A DNA stretch of 64,000 bases. It comes from Azospirillum oleiclasticum. GTDB lineage: Bacteria; Pseudomonadota; Alphaproteobacteria; Azospirillales; Azospirillaceae. The notes below the pieces were generated by a model that saw only the letters and a list, made by a program, of their open reading frames with translations, was not told the DNA's origin and searched no databases. The stretch lies in contig NZ_JABFFR010000014.1 of assembly GCF_013423485.1 (NCBI RefSeq), forward strand, positions 1 to 64,000, given 5' to 3'. Shown piece after piece: positions 40,102-50,872 of this stretch. How positions within the stretch are numbered: position 1 is the stretch's first letter; each line of letters begins with the position of its first letter. A program made the position numbers and the translations under genes.

Positions 40102-40926
40102 CTAGAACGGCGAGAGGGAGCTGAGGGCCCGGCTGATCCACGACTGTTCGTTGCGGGCCGGACGCACGTTGGCGTCCACCAGCAGCGCGTAGCTGTCCAT
40201 GTACCATTCGCTGCCCGGGTAGTTGTGGCCGAGAACGGCCGCCGCGGTCCGCGCCTCGTCGGTGATGCCGAGCGCGAGATAGCACTCGACCAGGCGGTGC
40301 AGCGCCTCCGGCGTGTGGGAGGTGGTCTGGAAATTCTCGATCACCGCCCGGAAGCGGCCGATGGCGGCGGTGTACTGGCCCTGGCGCAGGTAGAAGCGGC
40401 CGACCTCCATCTCCTTGCCGGCGAGATGGTCGTTGGTCAGGTCGATCTTCAGCTTGGCGTCGCGCGCGTACTCCGTCTCCGGGAAGCGGCGGACGACCTC
40501 CTGCAAGGCGTTCAGCGCGTTGCGCGTCATGCGCTGGTCGCGGCGCACGTCGGTGATCTGCTCGTAATAGGCCAGCGCCCGCATGTAGTAGGCGTAGGCC
40601 ACCTCCGGCGCGCCGGGGTGCAACTGGATGAAGCGGTCGAGCGCCAGGATCGCGTCGTCGTACTTCAAATCCTCGTAATGGGCGTAGGCCGCCATGAGCT
40701 GCGCCTTGGTCGCCCACTGCGAATAGGGGTGCTGCCGCTCCACCTCGTCGTACAGCTTGGCCGCCGTCTTGTAGGTGCCGGCCTTCATGGCCGCCTCCGC
40801 CTCGGCGTAAATGGTCTCGGGCGGGCGCTCCACATACTCCAGCTCGTCCTTGGTGGACGAGCAGCCGGCGAGCGCCAACACCATCAGCGCGGTGGCGAGA
40901 AGGGGGCGGTACGGGCGGAGGGGCAT
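40102..40926 (-). CDS. bamD: Outer membrane assembly lipoprotein BamD
   Basis: Lipoprotein of 274 residues, an essential part of the BAM complex that inserts beta-barrel proteins. Lipobox LALAGC with Cys22, then five tetratricopeptide-like repeats (ETIYAEAEAAMKAGTYKTAA, DEVERQHPYSQW, AILALDRFIQLHP, ALNALQEVVRRFPETEYARD, YTAAIGRFRAVIENF). Eight nt before recN and downstream of lpxC, as in other alphaproteobacteria. Confidence 0.94.
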   Translation of the reverse strand: MPLRPYRPLLATALMVLALAGCSSTKDELEYVERPPETIYAEAEAAMKAGTYKTAAKLYDEVERQHPYSQWATKAQLMAAYAHYEDLKYDDAILALDRFIQLHPGAPEVAYAYYMRALAYYEQITDVRRDQRMTRNALNALQEVVRRFPETEYARDAKLKIDLTNDHLAGKEMEVGRFYLRQGQYTAAIGRFRAVIENFQTTSHTPEALHRLVECYLALGITDEARTAAAVLGHNYPGSEWYMDSYALLVDANVRPARNEQSWISRALSSLSPF

Positions 40927-41026
40927 CGGCGTTTCGGCGTAGTCGGTCTGAGGTGGCGCCTGTATAGCACGGCGCGGGGGCGGGGCGGCAAGGGCAATGG
41001 GACCGCAGCGGCCTGCCCGAAAAGAA

Positions 41027-41059
41027 ACACCGGGCTCGGCGGTTGCGCGAGCCCGGTGT
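41027..41059 (-). terminator. Terminator after lpxC
   Basis: On the minus strand a 12-bp perfect stem ACACCGGGCTCG / CGAGCCCGGTGT (9-nt loop) is followed by TTCTTTT, 30 nt after the lpxC stop and 101 nt before bamD. Confidence 0.8.
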
Positions 41060-41088
41060 CCGGGACGGGGTCGATGGGCGTGAGTGGC

Positions 41089-42033
41089 TTACGCCACGGC
41101 CAGCCGCTTCTCACGGTGGCTCCACACCGCCGGGACCAGCGTCTCGGCCGGAGTGTCCCAGCACCAGGCGGAGCTGTCGGCGAACAGCGTGCGCAGCAGC
41201 TTGTTGTTCAGCGCATGGCCGGAGCGGTGGCCGTGGAAGCGGCCGACGATCGAAGCGCCGGCGAGGTAGAGGTCGCCCACCGCGTCCAGGATCTTGTGGC
41301 GCACAAACTCGTCGCTGTAGCGCAGGCCGCCCTCGTTCATCACCCGGTCGCGGTCGATGACGATGGCGTTGTCGAGCGAGCCGCCGCGGGCCAGACCCAT
41401 GCGCCGCATCATCTCCACCTCGTGCAGGAAGCCGAAGGTGCGGGCGCGGCCGATCTCGTCGCCGAAGGCACCGTCGGTCAGCTCGAAGCAATAGGTCTGA
41501 TTGGCGATCGCCGCGCTGTCGAAGTCGATCTCGAAGCTGAAAATCTCGGCGTCGTCCGGGGTGAAGGAGGCGGTCTTGTGCCCCTCAACCGCGGTGACCG
41601 GCTTCAGGATGCGGATTACGCGCCGCGGCATGGACTGCCGGGTGGTGCCGACGCTGGCAATGGCTTCCACGAAGGCGGCGGAGCTGCCGTCCATGATGGC
41701 CACCTCGGCCCCGTCGATGGCGATCTCGGCGTTGTCGATGCCGCAACCGCGCAGCGCGGCCATCAGATGCTCCACCGTGCCGACCGTGGTTCCGGCGTCG
41801 TTGCCCAGCACAGTGCACAGGCGGGTGTCCACCACCCGGTCCCAGGCGGCGGGGAGCACCGCGGCGGCGCCGCGCTTGTCGGTGCGCAGGAAGGTGATGC
41901 CGCTGCCGGCCTCCGCGGGCGACAGGGTCATCGTGATCCGCGCGCCCGAATGAAGACCGACGCCGGAAAAACGAACCGGCCGCTTCAGCGTGCGCTGGAA
42001 CAATCCTTCGGTGATCCTGCGGGCGTGTTGCAC
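41089..42033 (-). CDS. lpxC: UDP-3-O-acyl-N-acetylglucosamine deacetylase
   Basis: Zinc deacetylase of 314 residues catalysing the committed step of lipid A synthesis. The family start is TLKRPVRFSGVGLHSGARIT; zinc ligands appear in TVEHLMAALRG and in HKILDAVGDL (His and Asp), and the catalytic HGHRSGHALNNKL comes near the end. The frame extends to a GTG at 42138 without a ribosome binding site. A GTG at 42033 with AGGA upstream fits the usual length of about 305. Confidence 0.93.
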   Translation of the reverse strand: MQHARRITEGLFQRTLKRPVRFSGVGLHSGARITMTLSPAEAGSGITFLRTDKRGAAAVLPAAWDRVVDTRLCTVLGNDAGTTVGTVEHLMAALRGCGIDNAEIAIDGAEVAIMDGSSAAFVEAIASVGTTRQSMPRRVIRILKPVTAVEGHKTASFTPDDAEIFSFEIDFDSAAIANQTYCFELTDGAFGDEIGRARTFGFLHEVEMMRRMGLARGGSLDNAIVIDRDRVMNEGGLRYSDEFVRHKILDAVGDLYLAGASIVGRFHGHRSGHALNNKLLRTLFADSSAWCWDTPAETLVPAVWSHREKRLAVA

Positions 42034-42231
42034 GGTGTCGTCCTGCTGTGAGCGCGGCCGGGACTCACTTCGGCTGGTTGTTGGCAATCCCAATGGTTGG
42101 ATTTGCTTCCATCCAGTGTCGCGAATGACCGCACTCACTAGCTAACACCCGCTCCCGACAGGGACAAATCACTCTTTGTTACCGATTGTTGCAGAGCGGC
42201 GAAGCGGTGAAACCCAAGGAAACGCGGGGTT

Positions 42232-43122
42232 TCAGGCCATGTCGCAGGTGAAGCTGGCGACGTGGTCCTGGTCCGCCTCGAAGGGCTCGGCGCCGAATCC
42301 GATCAGGCCGGAGCCGCTCAGCTTGGTGCTGTCGCGGCGCAGCGCCACCGCGTGGGCGTTGCCGTTGCGCACGAAGGAGCCGTTGGTGGAATGGTCGGTC
42401 AGGATGAAGCTTTCCCGGCTGAAGTCGATCACCGCGTGCTGGCGCGAGGTCTGGCGGGAGAGGATGCGGACGTCGCTGCTCTCCTCCCGGCCGACGGTCA
42501 GGCGCGGGTAGAGCCGGTTGGCCGTGTAGGTGTGGCCGCGGTAGGTGATGCGCAACACCAGCATTCCCTCGCCGCCCGGTTTGGGCAGGGAGATGCCGAG
42601 CGTCGTGCTGTCGACCGTCGTGTCCTCGCCGGGGATGGTCGGGCGCAGTTCGTGAATGCGGATGGGTGCGGACTTGCCGCGCACGGACACGTTGGACAGC
42701 GGCTTGCTGCGCGCCTGCATGCGCGGCGTGAGCTGCTGGACGAAGGCGTCGGTCGCCAGGATCTCGCCGGGCTTGGCGATGTGCTCGACCCGCGCCGCGA
42801 CGTTGCAGGCATCGCCGTACAGATCCTCCGCCCGCTCCACCACCGCACCGTAATGGATGCCGACGCGCAGCCGCAGCCCGAAAAGCGGGGCACTGTCGAT
42901 CATGCTCATGGAGGCCCAGGCCGCGTCGTCGGCGGTCGGGAAGGCGGCCAGCAGCCCGTCGCCCAGCGTCTTGATGACGGTGCCGCCGTTCACCTCGATC
43001 GCCAGCCGCAGGTGGAACAGCATCTTCCGCGTCAGCGCAGACGCGCGCATATTGCCGATCTGCTCGTAGAGCTGGGTGCTGTCCGCGATGTCCACGAACA
43101 GGATGGCGAGGGGCTTTTCCAT
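42232..43122 (-). CDS. Class III adenylate/guanylate cyclase with FHA domain
   Basis: A 296-residue cytoplasmic signalling protein. The cyclase domain (about 1-165) keeps the metal-binding aspartates (Asp11 in FVDIADST, Asp55 in TLGDG), a purine-binding lysine (Lys51) and the transition-state pair Asn107/Arg111 (DACNVAAR), so it looks active. The FHA domain (about 200-285, LTVGREESSDVRI, SRQHAVIDF, DHSTNGSFV) would bind phosphothreonine. It starts 87 nt after nifA ends, on the same strand, and could be co-transcribed with it. Confidence 0.87.
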   Translation of the reverse strand: MEKPLAILFVDIADSTQLYEQIGNMRASALTRKMLFHLRLAIEVNGGTVIKTLGDGLLAAFPTADDAAWASMSMIDSAPLFGLRLRVGIHYGAVVERAEDLYGDACNVAARVEHIAKPGEILATDAFVQQLTPRMQARSKPLSNVSVRGKSAPIRIHELRPTIPGEDTTVDSTTLGISLPKPGGEGMLVLRITYRGHTYTANRLYPRLTVGREESSDVRILSRQTSRQHAVIDFSRESFILTDHSTNGSFVRNGNAHAVALRRDSTKLSGSGLIGFGAEPFEADQDHVASFTCDMA

Positions 43123-43208
43123 GGATCGTCGCGGTTTACCGGTGACGGAAACGGGCGCCGGGCGCCGACGCGCGTTCCGTCCGGCACGATACCATGGAAG
43201 CCCGTTGC

Positions 43209-45059
<1,851 letters not shown>

Positions 45060-45408
45060 GGATCACACCTCCAATGGCCGTCACGCTGGCCCGCCGCACC
45101 GGATGGTGCCGCTTCGGCCGGCCGCAACCCTGGACCCTATCCCTCTGCGTCGCCCTTGATCGCAATTCCCGCCCCGGTTTGCAGCCCATGCGCTGGGCCG
45201 GGACCGGGGTCCGTCCTGTGCCCGCGTGCCCGGAAATGCCTGGAGCAGCTCCTCAATTGACGACGCGGACGATGCGAGCATCGGCGACTATGCCCGCAAA
45301 GGCAAGAGCTTTCGTAACGGCAATGCTGCGGCGCAGCAACTCTTTTGTGGACGGGTGGCGCGATCGGTCCGCGTCATTCCGCGCGCTTGCGCCGACGGTC
45401 CGGAGGTA

Positions 45409-45433
45409 TTAATAACTGACCGGTCATTAATAA
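45409..45433. promoter_or_regulatory. TetR operator palindrome
   Basis: TGACCGGTCA (45417-45426) is a perfect palindrome flanked by TTAATAA on both sides, with one base of asymmetry. It lies 19-28 bp before the TetR gene that opens the export operon, the usual place for autoregulation. Confidence 0.75.
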
Positions 45434-45444
45434 ACGAGGCCGTT

Positions 45445-46095
45445 ATGGCCACCGACCCGTCGCCGCGCTGGCGCCGCCGCAAGGAGGCGCGCCCGCAGGA
45501 GATCACCGCCGCCGCGCTGGAGCTGTTCGCCGAGCGCGGTTTCGCGGCATCCCGGCTGGACGACGTCGCTGCACGCGCCGGCATCTCCAAGGGCACGCTC
45601 TACCTGTACTTCCCGAACAAGGAGGAGCTGTTCAAGGCGGTGGTCCGCGACGCCGTCGTCGCCACCATCGACGAGGCGGAACGGCTGGCCGGCAGCTTCT
45701 CCGGCGGCTCCTTCGAGCTGCTGGAGATGGTGGTGCGCCGGCTGGCGGGGCGGATCGTCGGCACACGCGCCGGCGTCATCCCCAAGCTGATCCTGGCGGA
45801 GGCCGGCAACTTCCCCGAACTCGCCCGCTTCTACCACGACGAGGTGGCACGCCGCGGCTTCGCCACGGTGGCCGCCGTGCTCCGCCGCGGGATCGAGCGG
45901 GGGGAGTTCCGGCCGGTGGACGCGCGCGCCATGGTGCCGGTGATTATCGGGCCGCTGCTGCTGGCGTCCCTGTGGAAATCGACCTTCGAGCCGGTGGCGG
46001 CCGAGCCGCTGGATCTGGCCGCCCTGCTCGACACCCACCTCGACCATCTCCGCCGGTCCCTGGCCGCCGACGCCCCGAAGGGAGGCCCGCCATGA
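45445..46095 (+). CDS. TetR repressor of ABC export operon
   Basis: A 216-residue TetR protein with a canonical helix-turn-helix (ITAAALELFAERGFAASRL, AGISKGTLYLYFPNKEELF). First gene of a four-gene operon whose other products form an ABC export pump; its stop overlaps the next start (ATGA). The palindrome just upstream is the probable operator, so the pump is likely induced when a ligand releases this repressor. Confidence 0.9.
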   Translation: MATDPSPRWRRRKEARPQEITAAALELFAERGFAASRLDDVAARAGISKGTLYLYFPNKEELFKAVVRDAVVATIDEAERLAGSFSGGSFELLEMVVRRLAGRIVGTRAGVIPKLILAEAGNFPELARFYHDEVARRGFATVAAVLRRGIERGEFRPVDARAMVPVIIGPLLLASLWKSTFEPVAAEPLDLAALLDTHLDHLRRSLAADAPKGGPP

Positions 46096-47039
46096 CCTGG
46101 TTTTCCGATGCCGTCGCCGCCGTCGCCCTGTTCCTCGGCCTGTCCGGCCCGCCCGCCGGCCCGGTGGCGCACGGCTATGTGGAGGGGGAGTATCTGCGCA
46201 TCGCCGCCCCCGTCGCTGCCACGCTGGACAAGCTGAACGTTGTGCGTGGCCGGACGGTGGAGGCGGGGGCGCCGCTCTTCGCGCTCGACCGGACCATGGC
46301 GCGGGCCGAGCGGGATCGCCTCGCCGCCGCCGTCGCCCAGGCCAAGTCCCAGCGCGCCGATCTGACCAAGGGCAAGCGGCCGGAGGAGATCGCCGTGATC
46401 GCCGCGCAGACGGCGCAGACCGAGGCCAGCCTGCACCAGACCCAGGCCGAGCTGCACCGTCAGGAGGTGCTGGTGCGCCGCAACGTCGGCGCGGTGGAGC
46501 GGCTGGAGGCTGCCCGCGCCGCCCGCGATCGCGACGTGGCGCGGCTGGCCGAGCTGTCGGCCCAGCTCGACACCGCCCGCCTGCCGGCCCGCATCGACCA
46601 GATCGCCGCGGCCGAGGCCGCGCTGGCGATGGCGGAGGCCGCGCTGGCGCAGCAGGAGCGGCGGCTGGCGGAGATGGCGCCGATGGCTCCGACGGCCGCG
46701 CTGGTGGAGGATACGCTGTACAACCCGGGCGAATGGGTGCCGGCCGGCTCCCCCGTCGTCACGCTGCTGCCGCCGGAGCGGCGCAAGCTGGTGGTCTTCG
46801 TGCCGGAGCCGCTGGTGGCGCGGGTGCGGCCGGGGCAGGCGCTGCCGGTGTCCTGCGACGGCTGCCCGGCCGGGCTGACCGCGGTGGTCGCCTTCGTGGC
46901 GCCGCGTGCGGAGTACACGCCACCCGTCATCTACAGCGTCGGCAGCCGCGAGAAGCTGGTGTTTCGGATCGAGCTGGCACCGGACCCGTCCTGGTCCGCC
47001 GCCCCCGGCCTGCCCGTGGATGTGGGGCTGCCGCCATGA
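46092..47039 (+). CDS. HlyD-family membrane fusion protein
   Basis: A 315-residue periplasmic adaptor of an ABC exporter (YbhG type). A short N-terminal membrane segment is followed by a lipoyl half-motif (GYVEGEYLRIAAPVAATLDK), a long coiled-coil hairpin (about 70-200, rich in Ala, Glu and Arg) and the second lipoyl/barrel part (VPAGSPVVTLLPPERRKLVV). Overlaps the TetR stop and the ABC ATPase start by 4 nt each, so the four genes are tightly coupled. Confidence 0.87.
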   Translation: MTWFSDAVAAVALFLGLSGPPAGPVAHGYVEGEYLRIAAPVAATLDKLNVVRGRTVEAGAPLFALDRTMARAERDRLAAAVAQAKSQRADLTKGKRPEEIAVIAAQTAQTEASLHQTQAELHRQEVLVRRNVGAVERLEAARAARDRDVARLAELSAQLDTARLPARIDQIAAAEAALAMAEAALAQQERRLAEMAPMAPTAALVEDTLYNPGEWVPAGSPVVTLLPPERRKLVVFVPEPLVARVRPGQALPVSCDGCPAGLTAVVAFVAPRAEYTPPVIYSVGSREKLVFRIELAPDPSWSAAPGLPVDVGLPP

Positions 47040-47980
47040 CGGCGCCCGCCGCCGCCGACTCCGGCCCAGCCATCGACGTGCGCGGCCTCGTCAAGCGGTT
47101 CGGCGCCAAGACCGTGGTGGACGGCTTCTCCATCCGCGTCGGGCACGGGCGCATCCATGGCTTCCTCGGCCCCAACGGTTCGGGCAAGACCACCACCATC
47201 CGCATGCTGTGCGGCCTGCTCACCCCCGACGCGGGGGAAGGGACCTGCCTCGGCCTCGACATCCGCAGCCAGAGCGCCGCCATCAAGCGGCAGGTCGGCT
47301 ACATGACCCAGAAGTTCAGCTTCTGGGAGGATCTGAGCATCGCCGAGAACCTGGACTTCGTCGCCCGCATGTACGGCCTGTCCGACCGCAAGCGGCGGGT
47401 GGCCGACGCGCTGGAGCGACTGGGCCTCGGCAACCGACGCCGGCAGTTGGCGGGGGAGCTGTCGGGCGGGTGGAAGCAGCGGCTGGCGCTGGCCGCCTGC
47501 ATCCTGCACGATCCCAAGCTGCTGCTGCTGGACGAGCCGACCGCCGGCGTCGATCCCAAGGCGCGCCGGGAGTTCTGGGACGAGATCCACGCGCTCGCCC
47601 GCGACGGGCTGACCGTTCTGGTCAGCACCCATTACATGGACGAGGCCGAGCGCTGCCACGCCATCGCCTATCTCGCCTACGGCCGGCTGATGACGGAGGG
47701 CACGGTCGACGAGGTGGTTGCCCGTTCCGGCCTGCACACCTGGACCATCGCCGGTCCCGACCTCGGGCCGTTGGAGCGCGAGCTGGCCGGCCGGCCCGAG
47801 GTGGAGATGGTCGCCGCCTTCGGCGCCCGCCTGCATGTGAGCGGCAGCGACGGGGCGGCCCTGGCGGCGGCGCTGGCCCCCCTGCGAGGGCAGCCCGGCC
47901 TGACCGTCGCCGAGGCCGAACCGACCCTGGAGGACGTCTTCATCCACCTGATGAACCGCTCCACCGACAATTTCGCGTGA
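47036..47980 (+). CDS. ABC transporter ATP-binding protein
   Basis: A 314-residue ATPase of the drug/DrrA-like class. Walker A GPNGSGKTTT, signature ELSGGWKQRLAL (a GGW variant of SGGQ), Walker [14 protein letters not shown] and switch His in VSTHYMDEAERC. Only one ATPase domain is present, unlike the double YbhF. It works with the permease 38 nt downstream. Confidence 0.92.
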   Translation: MTAPAAADSGPAIDVRGLVKRFGAKTVVDGFSIRVGHGRIHGFLGPNGSGKTTTIRMLCGLLTPDAGEGTCLGLDIRSQSAAIKRQVGYMTQKFSFWEDLSIAENLDFVARMYGLSDRKRRVADALERLGLGNRRRQLAGELSGGWKQRLALAACILHDPKLLLLDEPTAGVDPKARREFWDEIHALARDGLTVLVSTHYMDEAERCHAIAYLAYGRLMTEGTVDEVVARSGLHTWTIAGPDLGPLERELAGRPEVEMVAAFGARLHVSGSDGAALAAALAPLRGQPGLTVAEAEPTLEDVFIHLMNRSTDNFA

Positions 47981-48018
47981 GCCGGTAGGCAACTGAGAGA
48001 TACAAGGGGGAGGTTTCC

Positions 48019-49155
48019 ATGTCCGCCCGATTCTCGCCCGCGCGCTTCCTCGCCATTCTGGTGAAGGAGTTCATCCAGATGCGGCGGGACCGGCTGACCT
48101 TCGCGATGATGGTCGGCATCCCGATCATGCAGCTCGTGCTGTTCGGCTTCGCCATCAACTCCGACCCCAAGCGGCTGCCCACCGCGGTGTTGGCCGCTGA
48201 TCAGAGCGTGTTCGCCCGCACCATCGTCGCGGCCATGAAGAACTCCGGCTATTTCGAGATCGGCCGCGCGGTGATGGACGAGGCGGAGCTGGGCCGCCTG
48301 CTGGCGGAGGGGGAGGTGCAGTTCGCCGTCACCATCCCCGCCGGCTTCGCCCGCGACCTGCAGCGCGGCGCCCGGCCGGTGCTGCTGGTGGAGGCGGACG
48401 CCACCGACCCCGCGGCGACGTCGAACGCCATCGCCGCCCTGATGCAGGTGGCGCGCACGGCGCTCGACCCCGAGCTCGACGGGCCGCTCGCCCATCTGAA
48501 GGCCGGAGCCGATCCGGTCGATCTGCGCATCCACCGCCGCTACAACCCGGAGGGGATCACCGCCTACAACGTGGTGCCGGGCCTGATGGGCACCATCCTG
48601 ACCATGACCATGGTGATCATGACCTCGCTCGCCGTCACCCGCGAGCGGGAGCGCGGCACCATGGAGAACCTGCTGGCCATGCCCGTGCGCCCGTTCGAGG
48701 TGATGCTGGGCAAGATCGTTCCCTTCATCCTCGTCGGTTACGTGCAGGTGGTGATCATCGTGCTGGCGGCGCGCGTGCTGTTCCAGGTGCCGATCGTCGG
48801 CAGCCTGGGGTTGCTGTCGCTGGTGATGATCCTGTTCATCGCCGCCAACCTCGCGGTCGGTTTCACCTTCTCCACCGTCGCGAAGAACCAGCTCCAGGCG
48901 ATGCAGATGTCGTTCTTCTTCTTCCTGCCATCGATGCTGCTGTCGGGCTTCATGTTCCCGTTCCGCGGCATGCCCGGCTGGGCACAGGCGATCGGGGAGG
49001 TGCTGCCGCTGACGCACTTCCTGCGCATCGTCCGCGGCATCCTGCTGAAGGGCAACGGCTGGGCGGAGATCCTGCCGGAGATCGGGCCGCTGCTGGCCTT
49101 CCTGGTGGTGGTGACGGTGATCGCGCTGAAGCGGTACCGGCAGACCCTGGACTGA
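48019..49155 (+). CDS. ABC-2 type permease
   Basis: A 378-residue permease with one N-terminal membrane segment (about 25-48), a large periplasmic domain and five further segments (about 175-370). The ABC-2 motif appears as RERERGTMENLLAMPVRPFE. Only one permease gene is present, so it probably forms a homodimer, unlike the paired YbhS/YbhR. GGGGGAGG precedes the ATG. Confidence 0.9.
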   Translation: MSARFSPARFLAILVKEFIQMRRDRLTFAMMVGIPIMQLVLFGFAINSDPKRLPTAVLAADQSVFARTIVAAMKNSGYFEIGRAVMDEAELGRLLAEGEVQFAVTIPAGFARDLQRGARPVLLVEADATDPAATSNAIAALMQVARTALDPELDGPLAHLKAGADPVDLRIHRRYNPEGITAYNVVPGLMGTILTMTMVIMTSLAVTRERERGTMENLLAMPVRPFEVMLGKIVPFILVGYVQVVIIVLAARVLFQVPIVGSLGLLSLVMILFIAANLAVGFTFSTVAKNQLQAMQMSFFFFLPSMLLSGFMFPFRGMPGWAQAIGEVLPLTHFLRIVRGILLKGNGWAEILPEIGPLLAFLVVVTVIALKRYRQTLD

Positions 49156-49277
49156 ATCCATTACAATCATAGGGTTTGACGTTCGTAGAATATCCGATCT
49201 AACGTCCGGACTGCACGAAGGTGGTATGCGGTCGCCAGGGGGCGACTGGTCGCCGCCGTGCTTCATGGGGGAATAGC

Positions 49278-49649
49278 ATGGTTCGCAGCTTGGCTCTTGG
49301 TGCGGCCCTGGTTGTCGGAATGGTGGCTCCGGCCTTCGCCCAGAGCGCCGACTCGGTCGTCGGCAACTACAGCTACACGGGCACCGACACCGACGGCTCC
49401 AAGTATTCCGAGGCCGGCAAGGTTGTGGTGAAGAAGGCCCCGTCGGGAGCGCTGGAGGTGAGCTGGGACGACGGCGCCTATGTCGGCGTCGGCCAGGTGA
49501 CCGGCAACGTGTTCGCGGTGGCGTCGGTGGCCGACGGCAAGAACAGCATCATGCTCCTGACCATCGGTGCGGACGGTTCGCTGAGCGGCCCGTGGTGGCG
49601 CCGCCTGGACAAGGGCGCGAAGGGCACCGAGGTCTGGACCAAGAAGTGA
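49278..49649 (+). CDS. Small secreted protein of unknown function
   Basis: A 123-residue protein with a signal peptide (MVRSLALGAALVVGMVAPAF, cleavage about AFAQ-SAD) and a short beta-rich mature part (GNYSYTGTDTDG, GALEVSWDDGAYVGVGQVTG, GPWWRRLDKGAKGTE). No family was recognised; similar short periplasmic proteins exist in alphaproteobacteria. Monocistronic, followed by a large hairpin. Confidence 0.7.
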   Translation: MVRSLALGAALVVGMVAPAFAQSADSVVGNYSYTGTDTDGSKYSEAGKVVVKKAPSGALEVSWDDGAYVGVGQVTGNVFAVASVADGKNSIMLLTIGADGSLSGPWWRRLDKGAKGTEVWTKK

Positions 49650-49655
49650 TCCGGC

Positions 49656-49696
49656 GGCCCCCACCCCGGCCGGCGATGCGGGCCGGGGTGGGGGCC
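49656..49696 (+). terminator. Large GC hairpin after secreted protein
   Basis: A 16-bp perfect stem (GGCCCCCACCCCGGCC with its complement, 9-nt loop) begins 7 nt past the stop. There is no T-tract. Confidence 0.6.
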
Positions 49697-49802
49697 GGCC
49701 TTCCGCGCGCTGTGATCGTTCCATTTCCTCCATGTTTCGTTAATCGTCGTTCGGCATAAGATCCACCGGTCCCGATCGGGGCGTACGCGGGTGGAGGGGC
49801 CG

Positions 49803-50711
49803 ATGCGTGGTGTCGTTTTTGGCGCGCTGCTGGCGCTCGGTCTGGCGACCCTCACCGGGGCCGCGGCGCAGGCCCAGCCGCAGAAGGCGACCGACCGCGT
49901 GAAGGGGCTGCAGGCCGCCGCCTGGGCCGCCGCTCCCGGCCCGACGAAAGGCGCCGCCTATGCCATTGGCGGCTACGCCGCGGGGTGCCTCGCCGGCGGT
50001 GTGGCGCTGCCGGGGGAGGGCACCGGCTATCAGGCCATCCGCCTGTCGCGCCAACGCAATTTCGGCCACCCCGTGCTCGTGGACTTCGTGCGCGACTTCG
50101 GCCGCCGTGTGGCGACGGCGGGGCTGGGCACCGCCCTGATCGGCGATATGGGCCAGGCGCGCGGCGGACCGATGACCTTCGGCCACGCCAGCCACCAGAT
50201 CGGGCTCGACGTCGATGTCTGGCTGCGGCTCGACCTGCCGCCCATGGGGCGCGCCGCGCGCGAGCGGCTGGAGGAGATCAAGTACGTCGATTACGACGCC
50301 GGCCGTGTCGATGCCGGTGTCTGGACCCCGGCGCAGGGCGGGATGATCCGCATCGCGGCGTCCGACCCGCGCGTCGCCCGCATCTTCGTGCATCCGGCCA
50401 TCAAGCTGGCGCTCTGCGATCATCCCGGATCCGACCGCGTTTGGCTGCGCAAGGTGCGGCCCTGGTACGGCCACGACGGCCACATGCACATCCGCCTGAG
50501 CTGCCCGCCCGGCAGCCCGCAGTGCGAGGAGCAGAAGGAGCTGCCGCCGGGCGACGGCTGCGACGACGACCTGTACGACTGGATCCGCTCCGCCTCACGG
50601 CCGGTGGTCGAGCGCGCGCCGGGCGAGGCCAAGCCGCCGGCCCCGGCGCTGCCGGCCGCCTGCCGGGCGGTGCTGCGCGGGACGAGCCTTCCGGTGGTGG
50701 CCGCGCGCTGA
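49803..50711 (+). CDS. mepA: Penicillin-insensitive murein endopeptidase
   Basis: Periplasmic LAS-family zinc peptidase of 302 residues that cuts D-Ala-mDAP cross-links. The signal peptide is MRGVVFGALLALGLATLTGA. Zinc-binding and catalytic motifs are GHASHQIGLDVDVW (His128, Asp136/138) and GHDGHMHIRLSCP. The conserved cysteines of MepA (CEEQ, GCDDD) are present. The last 45 residues are Pro/Ala-rich. Confidence 0.9.
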   Translation: MRGVVFGALLALGLATLTGAAAQAQPQKATDRVKGLQAAAWAAAPGPTKGAAYAIGGYAAGCLAGGVALPGEGTGYQAIRLSRQRNFGHPVLVDFVRDFGRRVATAGLGTALIGDMGQARGGPMTFGHASHQIGLDVDVWLRLDLPPMGRAARERLEEIKYVDYDAGRVDAGVWTPAQGGMIRIAASDPRVARIFVHPAIKLALCDHPGSDRVWLRKVRPWYGHDGHMHIRLSCPPGSPQCEEQKELPPGDGCDDDLYDWIRSASRPVVERAPGEAKPPAPALPAACRAVLRGTSLPVVAAR

Positions 50712-50872
50712 GGTGTCCTATGCGCGGTGCATACCTATGCATCGAAGGTCATTGTAATATCTGTTTAATGCGCGCTTAACCGGATTGCGCCAAACTGCGT
50801 CGGGATGTGTCATCCGGTCGCCGTGCGCGCGTGGCTGAATGACCCGAGGGGGGTGCCAACGGAGCGGACGCA

